From Oscillospiraceae bacterium (GTDB lineage Bacteria > Bacillota > Clostridia > Oscillospirales > Oscillospiraceae): a stretch of DNA of 10,798 bases. The notes under the pieces were generated by a model. That model had not been told where the DNA came from, ran no database searches, and worked only from the letters and a program-made list of their open reading frames with translations. Shown here piece after piece: positions 7,069 to 10,798 of the stretch. The stretch spans positions 1 through 10,798 of the forward strand of contig JAQXJQ010000150.1 of NCBI GenBank assembly GCA_029009035.1, read 5' to 3'. A program made the translations under genes and the position numbers. Within the stretch, counting starts at the first letter, position 1, and every line of letters starts with the position of its first letter.

Positions 7069-7252
7069 GTCCGAATCCGCTTCCGCAGCCACCCGCGCAG
7101 ACCAAGCACAACAATCGAAGAAATTCCTGCTTTATTTTTGTGTGTTTTCAACAATCGCTTCTGCTTTTTGTACAATTATCCTCCAAAATGATTGGACTGT
7201 TTAAACAAATTTCCGGCTCTTGCCGCAAAAGCAGCTCCTTCGGGGCCGGGAC
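7069..7252. other. Intergenic stretch between divergent regulator and operon
   Basis: I see no convincing gene here. It contains a 9-bp direct repeat CAACAATCG at 7109-7117 and 7149-7157 (40 bp apart), a perfect 10-bp palindrome TGTTTAAACA at 7198-7207, and a GC-rich island at 7213-7249. In the island CCGGC and GCCGG arms enclose two small hairpins. A TACAAT at 7171-7176 could be a -10 box of a second, distal operon promoter, but its -35 is poor. Confidence 0.4.
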
Positions 7253-7270
7253 ACTTACAATATAGTGAGT
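7253..7270. promoter_or_regulatory. Dyad next to the operon -35 box, candidate HxlR-family operator
   Basis: ACTTACAATATAGTGAGT is an 18-nt inverted repeat with seven of nine pairs matched, ending 1 nt before the -35 box of the operon promoter. HxlR-family dimers bind AT-rich dyads of about this size next to their own or divergent promoters. The link to the neighbouring regulator is inference from position. Confidence 0.4.
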
Positions 7271-7271
7271 A

Positions 7272-7300
7272 TTGCACATTCGGCAAAAGGATTTTATTAT
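7272..7300 (+). promoter_or_regulatory. Predicted sigma-A promoter of the catabolic operon
   Basis: TTGCAC (7272-7277) and TATTAT (7295-7300) are separated by 17 nt. The expected start near 7307 gives a leader of about 57 nt before the cupin ATG. Confidence 0.7.
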
Positions 7301-7364
7301 ATGAATTGAGCAAACAAATCTTTGCGCAAATCATCTGAATTACATCAAGAAAGGACGAATTATC

Positions 7365-7712
7365 ATGATCAAGAGAACTTACGAAGAGCTGGAGCCCTAC
7401 TTCCCCGCCGGCCATTTTGGCGTCACCTGCAAGCGTTATCACGGCAAGGACGAGACCGGCGCCACCAAGTTCTGGATCGGCGTGTCCGAGTTCGAGCCCG
7501 ACGGCGGCGCTGACTGGGCCTATGATGACAACCCCCTGGAGAAGGTCTACTATGTCCTCGAGGGCGAGATGACCGTCACCGACAAGGATGGCAACAAGTA
7601 TGTCATCCATGCCAACGAGTCCATCTCCTTCCCCCCCAACGAGGGCCGCGGCCTGAAGAACGAGTCCGGCAAGCCCGCCAAGATGCTGGTCATCATCAAC
7701 TACCCCGCCTGA
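7365..7712 (+). CDS. Small single-domain cupin lacking canonical metal ligands
   Basis: The product has 115 residues and a single cupin beta-barrel. The first cupin motif region runs from about 45 to 67 (PDGGADWAYDD...EKVYYVLEG), followed by a turn TDKDGNKY and the second motif region from about 84 to 101 (NESISFPPNEGRGLKNES). The usual HxH pair of motif 1 is replaced around Asp50-Trp51-Ala52, and the histidine of motif 2 is replaced at about Arg95, so a normal metal site is not expected. Glu59 and Gly67 of the motif remain. The start has AAAGGA 9 nt upstream. It is the first gene of the operon and shares the strongly C/G-ending codons of its neighbours, suggesting high expression. Its role is unknown. 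A non-metal binding protein, or an isomerase or tautomerase for an enolic ring compound, would suit the context but is speculation. Confidence 0.85.
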   Translation: MIKRTYEELEPYFPAGHFGVTCKRYHGKDETGATKFWIGVSEFEPDGGADWAYDDNPLEKVYYVLEGEMTVTDKDGNKYVIHANESISFPPNEGRGLKNESGKPAKMLVIINYPA

Positions 7713-7743
7713 TCACCTGATCTCCGCGATTTCTTGATCGGTA

Positions 7744-7788
7744 CTTAAAGCGGCCCGGGGCAGGCGCGTCTGCCCCGCCGCGTTTAAG
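7744..7788 (+). terminator. Long hairpin between cupin and SDR genes (attenuator or mRNA stabiliser)
   Basis: CTTAAAGCGG and CGGGGCAG (7744-7763) pair with CTGCCCCG, CCGC and TTTAAG (7770-7788) around a 6-nt loop, with a 2-nt bulge and a 1-nt bulge. Total pairing is about 18 bp. Only a short TTT follows the GC core, so full termination is doubtful. Partial termination or protection of the upstream cupin message is more likely. Confidence 0.6.
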
Positions 7789-7815
7789 CAAAATAATATT
7801 AAGGAGGAATTTCCA

Positions 7816-8634
7816 ATGGTTCCCGTTGAAAAAAGTTTTGTGAATAATATGTTCTCCGTCGAGGGCAAGGTCGCTCTGGTCACCGGCGCCACCGGCGCTC
7901 TGGGCTGCGTTCTGGCCAAGGCTTACGGCTATGCCGGCGCCAAGGTCTTCATGACCGGCCGCAACGACGCCAAGCTGAAGGCTCTGGAGAACGAGTTCAA
8001 GGCTGAGGGCATCGACTGCGCTTACTTCGTGGCCGACCCCGCCAAGGAAGAGGACGTGGACGCTCTGGTCAAGGCCTGCGTTGCCAAGTACGGCGAGATC
8101 AACATCCTGGCTGTTGCCCACGGCTACAACAAGCCCCAGAACATTCTGGACCAGTCCGTTGCCGATTGGCAGTACATCATGGACGCCGACTGCAAGAGCG
8201 TGTACATCGTTCTGAAGTATGTGGCCCAGCAGATGGTCAACCAGCTGGGCGGCGTGCAGCCCGCCAGCGGCCAGGGCGGCAAGATCGTTGTCGTCACCAG
8301 CCAGCGCTCCAAGCGCGGCATGGCCGGCTACACCGGTTACTGCACCTCCAAGGGCGGCGCCGACATGATGGTCGCCTCCATGGCCTGCGACCTGTCCGCC
8401 AAGTACGGCATCAACGTCAACGCCATCTGCCCCACCGTGTTCCGCTCCGACCTGACCGAGTGGATGTTCGATCCCGAGTCCGCCGTTTACCAGAACTTCA
8501 TGAAGCGCGAGCCCATCGGCCGTCTGGGTGAGCCCTCCGACTTCGTGGGCTACGCCATGTTCCTGTCCTCCAACGCTTCCAACTACATCACCGGCGCTGC
8601 CTGCGACTGCTCCGGCGGCTACCTGGTCTGCTAA
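7816..8634 (+). CDS. SDR-family oxidoreductase, probable phloroglucinol reductase
   Basis: The protein is a 272-residue classical-fold SDR. TGATGALG at 23-30 binds the cofactor, and Thr47-Gly48-Arg49 after strand two favours NADP(H). Ser162, Tyr175 and Lys179 form the catalytic triad. The usual NAG is AHG (101-103), and the usual catalytic Asn is Asp125, as in the other SDR of this window. In the anaerobic phloroglucinol pathway an NADPH-dependent SDR reduces phloroglucinol to dihydrophloroglucinol. Its placement before a 3-hydroxyacyl-CoA-dehydrogenase-family gene, a cyclase-family hydrolase and a BKACE gene makes that the best guess. ATG 7816 is supported by AAGGAGG 8 nt upstream. The first 12 codons are AT-rich, unlike the rest. 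The next ATG (codon 12) lacks a ribosome site. The SDR call is firm; the substrate is inferred. Confidence 0.88.
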   Translation: MVPVEKSFVNNMFSVEGKVALVTGATGALGCVLAKAYGYAGAKVFMTGRNDAKLKALENEFKAEGIDCAYFVADPAKEEDVDALVKACVAKYGEINILAVAHGYNKPQNILDQSVADWQYIMDADCKSVYIVLKYVAQQMVNQLGGVQPASGQGGKIVVVTSQRSKRGMAGYTGYCTSKGGADMMVASMACDLSAKYGINVNAICPTVFRSDLTEWMFDPESAVYQNFMKREPIGRLGEPSDFVGYAMFLSSNASNYITGAACDCSGGYLVC

Positions 8635-8650
8635 GAAGGAAGGCTTCGGC

Positions 8651-9580
8651 ATGAATCAGATCAAGAACATCCTCATCGCCGGCGCCGGCATGATGGGTTC
8701 CAACATCGGCTACGTCTTCTCCTCCAACCCCGATTTCGACATCGCGCTGTACGATCTGTACCCCACCGATGTGGAGGCCAAGATCCGCACCAACACCAAG
8801 CAGCTGGTGGAGCGCGGCGTCATCACCGAGGAAGAGCTGAACGACCGTCTGAAGCGCATCCACTTCACCAATGACATTGACAGCGATCTCATCAAGAACG
8901 CCGACTTTGTCATCGAGGCCGTGTTCGAGGACATGGACATCAAGCAGGAGACCTTTGCAAAGCTGGAGGAGCGCTGCCGCCCCGACACCATCTTCTGCAC
9001 CAACTCCTCCGTGATGAGTCCCTCCAAGATCTCCGCCAAAATGAAGTACCGCGAGCGCTTCGCCGGCACCCACTTCTGGAATCCCGGCCATCTGATCCCC
9101 CTGGTGGAGGTCGTCAAGTCCGACGCCACCTCCGACGAGACCGCTCAGACCATCATGGACGTGCTTGCCTCCGTGGGCAAGAAGCCCGTGCTGTGCAAGA
9201 AGGACGTCCCCGGCTTCATCGCCAACCGTATGCAGCACGCCCTGTGGCGTGAGGCCATCTCCATCGTGGAGAACGGCATCGCCGACCCCGAGACCGTGGA
9301 TACCGCCGTGCGCTACTCCTTCGGTCTGCGCCTGCCCCAGCTGGGCCCCATCACCAACTCCGACATGGTGGGCACTCAGCTGACCTACAACATCCACAAC
9401 TATGTCCTCCGCGATCTGGAGGACAGCCACGAGCCTTCCCCCCTGCTCCAGCAGATGCTGGACGAGGGCAATCTGGGCTTCAAGTCCGGCGAGGGCTTCC
9501 TGAAGTGGACCGACGAGCAGATCGCCGCTGAGAACGCCGCTCTCAATGACTATCTGATCAAGATGCTCTACGGCAAGTAA
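8651..9580 (+). CDS. 3-hydroxyacyl-CoA dehydrogenase family enzyme, probable 3-hydroxy-5-oxohexanoate dehydrogenase
   Basis: The 309-residue protein has the two-domain layout of the 3-hydroxyacyl-CoA dehydrogenase family. An N-terminal Rossmann domain carries GAGMMG (11-16). The catalytic set is Ser120 (TNSSV), His141 (GTHFWNP), Glu153 (LVEVV) and Asn192 (ANRMQ), spaced as in the human enzyme. The C-terminal helical domain contains SFGLRLPQLGP. The family also includes enzymes on free acids, such as carnitine dehydrogenase and 3-hydroxy-5-oxohexanoate dehydrogenase. The family's usual HFFNP is HFWNP here. In this operon the expected step is NAD-dependent oxidation of (S)-3-hydroxy-5-oxohexanoate to triacetate; ordinary 3-hydroxybutyryl-CoA dehydrogenase is the main alternative. 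ATG 8651 has GAAGGAAGG 7 nt upstream and lies 16 nt after the SDR stop, consistent with co-translation. The frame is open further upstream, but that part lies inside the SDR gene. Confidence 0.9.
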   Translation: MNQIKNILIAGAGMMGSNIGYVFSSNPDFDIALYDLYPTDVEAKIRTNTKQLVERGVITEEELNDRLKRIHFTNDIDSDLIKNADFVIEAVFEDMDIKQETFAKLEERCRPDTIFCTNSSVMSPSKISAKMKYRERFAGTHFWNPGHLIPLVEVVKSDATSDETAQTIMDVLASVGKKPVLCKKDVPGFIANRMQHALWREAISIVENGIADPETVDTAVRYSFGLRLPQLGPITNSDMVGTQLTYNIHNYVLRDLEDSHEPSPLLQQMLDEGNLGFKSGEGFLKWTDEQIAAENAALNDYLIKMLYGK

Positions 9581-9624
9581 GCATTTCTCACCATATCAAA
9601 TTTAATTTATTGGAGGTAATACCC

Positions 9625-10638
9625 ATGGGCAAGACTGTTTTTGTTGACCTGACCCACCCCTTCGGCGCTGAGATCCCCCGCTGGCCCTACTTTGACAAGC
9701 CCGAGATCGTCGGCGCTCACTCCATGGCCAAGGGCGGTGTTCTGACCCAGCGCATCACCTGCACCATGCACACCGGCACCCACTGTGACGCTCCCCGTCA
9801 CGTGATGGAGTATGAGTTCGACGGCCGCCGCGCCCGTTACTCCGACGAGATGCCCATCGACGCCTACACCGGCGAGGCTTATGTCCTCAAGATCGACATC
9901 GAGCCCTGGGGCCTGATCACCGATAAGCACCTGGACGCCGCCTGCGAGGCTTGCGGCCTGGACCAGAAGGAGCTGGAGGGCAAGGTCCTGTGTCTGAACA
10001 CCGGTATGCACCGTCTGTTCGACGACTCCAAGGCTTACTATCACTACTCCGCCGGCACCGGCGTTGAGGCTGGTAAGTGGTTCGTCAAGAACAAGGTCAA
10101 GTGCGTCGCCATGGACTCTCAGGCTCTGGATCACCCCCTGCACACCGCCATGGGCAACAACGGCATGACCCGCATGAACCTGCTGGGCGCCACCGGCAAC
10201 CCCATCACCGAGGAGTACATCTCCCTGTTCGGTAAGGAAGCCTACGCCAAGTTCGACAAGTGGACCTACATCGAGGTCTACGGCCAGGAGGCTTATGACG
10301 AGCTGTACGGCGATCTGGAAGAGATCGGCGTCTGGGGCACCTGGGAGCCCTGCCACAAGGAGATGCTGGGCCACGGCATCGTTGGCGTCGAGAACCTGGG
10401 CGGCGATCTGGACAAGATCCCTGCCGGCGTGAAGTTCCGCTTCAACTGCTTCCCCCTGCGCTGGTACATGGGCGACGGCTCCATGGCCCGCTGCTCTGCC
10501 GAGATCGACGAGGACCTGCTGGTTCCCGGCGTTCCCACCCGTACCTACAAGTACGGCGGCACCGGCTACGGCGAGAAGGAAGGCAACGGCGATTCCGGCC
10601 TGGCTTACATGCAGAAGCTGTTCAACCGCAACAAGTAA
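9625..10638 (+). CDS. Cyclase-family metal hydrolase, probable dihydrophloroglucinol cyclohydrolase
   Basis: The protein has 337 residues and carries the metal-binding signature of the cyclase/kynurenine formamidase family (PF04199): HTGTHCDAPRH with His49, His53, Asp55 and His59. It ends with the family pattern GVENLGGDLDKIP and FPLRWYMGDGSMARCSAEI. It is clearly longer than kynurenine formamidase (about 210) because of inserted segments at about 190-260 and a glycine-rich tail. In the phloroglucinol pathway a cyclase-family cyclohydrolase breaks a C-C bond of the 1,3-diketone dihydrophloroglucinol to give 3-hydroxy-5-oxohexanoate. The other enzymes of that pathway flank it here. ATG 9625 is preferred over the in-frame TTG at 9610, which overlaps the GGAGGT ribosome site 7 nt before the ATG. 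It follows the dehydrogenase gene by 44 nt with no terminator between. The family is certain; the substrate is inferred. Confidence 0.9.
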   Translation: MGKTVFVDLTHPFGAEIPRWPYFDKPEIVGAHSMAKGGVLTQRITCTMHTGTHCDAPRHVMEYEFDGRRARYSDEMPIDAYTGEAYVLKIDIEPWGLITDKHLDAACEACGLDQKELEGKVLCLNTGMHRLFDDSKAYYHYSAGTGVEAGKWFVKNKVKCVAMDSQALDHPLHTAMGNNGMTRMNLLGATGNPITEEYISLFGKEAYAKFDKWTYIEVYGQEAYDELYGDLEEIGVWGTWEPCHKEMLGHGIVGVENLGGDLDKIPAGVKFRFNCFPLRWYMGDGSMARCSAEIDEDLLVPGVPTRTYKYGGTGYGEKEGNGDSGLAYMQKLFNRNK

Positions 10639-10656
10639 TTAAATCAACCCACTGAT

Positions 10657-10703
10657 GAATGTGTGGGCGCACTTTGTGCGCCCACACATTCCAAAGTTTT
10701 TTT
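10657..10703 (+). terminator. Strong hairpin with T-tract before the BKACE gene
   Basis: A perfect 16-bp stem (10657-10672 with 10676-10691, loop TTT) is followed after 5 nt by seven T residues (10697-10703). The offset of the T-run from the stem is larger than in efficient intrinsic terminators, so partial readthrough into the next gene is plausible. It may set the ratio between the first four genes and the cleavage enzyme. Confidence 0.65.
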
Positions 10704-10721
10704 CGAAAGGAATGTATTGCA

Positions 10722-10798
10722 ATGGCCGGTCTGAAGAACCAGTGCAGCATAACCGTGGCCCCCACCGGCGCAGGGCCCCAGAAGGGGAATAACCCCAA
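10722..10798 (+). CDS. Probable BKACE (DUF849) beta-keto acid cleavage enzyme, 5' end only
   Basis: Only 25 complete codons are present. The segment CSITVAPTGAGPQKGNNP resembles the first strand of 3-keto-5-aminohexanoate cleavage (Kce)/BKACE proteins, which typically begin with an I-I-T-x-A-P-T-G stretch followed by an N-P-x-I-P element. Enzymes of this family react a beta-keto acid with acetyl-CoA to give acetoacetate and a new CoA ester. In the phloroglucinol pathway the member is triacetate acetoacetate-lyase, giving acetoacetate and acetoacetyl-CoA. ATG 10722 has AAAGG about 11 nt upstream; the ATG at 10712 is in another frame. The call rests on a short segment plus operon context. Confidence 0.6.
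   Translation, partial: MAGLKNQCSITVAPTGAGPQKGNNP

Noticed and set aside
7065..7175. A 36-residue basic small ORF on the - strand in the regulator leader region (TTG start, GGAGG upstream)
   Set aside because: The spacing from GGAGG to TTG is only 4 nt, the start codon is poor, and the frame runs across the regulator's -35 box. No supporting motif was seen.
7234..7250. A CTTCGGGG element reminiscent of the first segment of an FMN riboswitch
   Set aside because: The following conserved segments of the FMN aptamer are absent, and the element lies upstream of the predicted operon start.
7816..9580. Reading the operon as carnitine degradation (dehydrogenase plus BKACE)
   Set aside because: Carnitine degradation does not call for a cyclase-family hydrolase or an SDR of this type, and no transporter or CoA-transferase of that pathway is visible.
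8651..10798. Reading the operon as lysine fermentation through 3-keto-5-aminohexanoate
   Set aside because: No aminomutase, diaminohexanoate dehydrogenase or ammonia-lyase is present; only the partial BKACE gene would fit.
1..10798. Mobile elements, CRISPR arrays, tRNA or rRNA genes
   Set aside because: No transposase or integrase frame, regularly spaced repeat, terminal inverted repeat pair or tRNA-like fold was seen on either strand.

Overview
The window looks like chromosomal DNA from a strictly anaerobic, GC-rich Firmicute. A gut-type member of the Oscillospirales/Clostridia (Flavonifractor, Pseudoflavonifractor or Intestinimonas kind) is the best guess, but this is inference. The signs are a single-chain pyruvate:ferredoxin oxidoreductase, strong AGGAGG-type ribosome binding sites, GC-rich genes separated by AT-rich gaps with TTGnnn-17-TAnnnT promoters, intrinsic terminators with T-tracts, and GTG starts. 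No rRNA, tRNA, CRISPR array, insertion sequence, phage or plasmid feature was seen.

Layout. Positions 1-2655 (- strand) hold the first 885 codons of nifJ; its C-terminal end lies outside the window. Divergent from it is a comM/yifB-type AAA+ ATPase (2905-4428, +). That gene converges on a short-chain dehydrogenase (4525-5328, -) across a perfect palindrome that should terminate transcription in both directions. Next on the - strand come secG (5622-5861), a compact Sfp/AcpT-type phosphopantetheinyl transferase (5992-6495) and an HxlR-family repressor (6539-6991), each with recognisable promoters or terminators around it.

Divergent from the HxlR gene is a + strand catabolic operon: a small cupin (7365-7712), a second short-chain dehydrogenase (7816-8634), a 3-hydroxyacyl-CoA-dehydrogenase-family enzyme (8651-9580), a metal-dependent cyclase-family hydrolase (9625-10638) and the first 25 codons of what looks like a BKACE (DUF849) beta-keto acid cleavage enzyme (10722 to the window end). 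This set of families matches the anaerobic phloroglucinol pathway described in Clostridium scatologenes. There an NADPH-dependent phloroglucinol reductase makes dihydrophloroglucinol, a cyclohydrolase opens the ring to 3-hydroxy-5-oxohexanoate, a dehydrogenase oxidises that to triacetate, and triacetate acetoacetate-lyase cleaves it with acetyl-CoA to acetoacetate and acetoacetyl-CoA. Phloroglucinol is the A-ring product of flavonoid breakdown and an intermediate of gallate and tannin breakdown, which suits a gut or soil anaerobe.

The pathway assignment rests on the combination of families and their order, not on any measured activity. The least explained parts are the cupin, which lacks the usual metal-binding histidines, the divergent HxlR regulator with a dyad beside the operon promoter, and two strong hairpins inside the operon that may set unequal expression of its genes.
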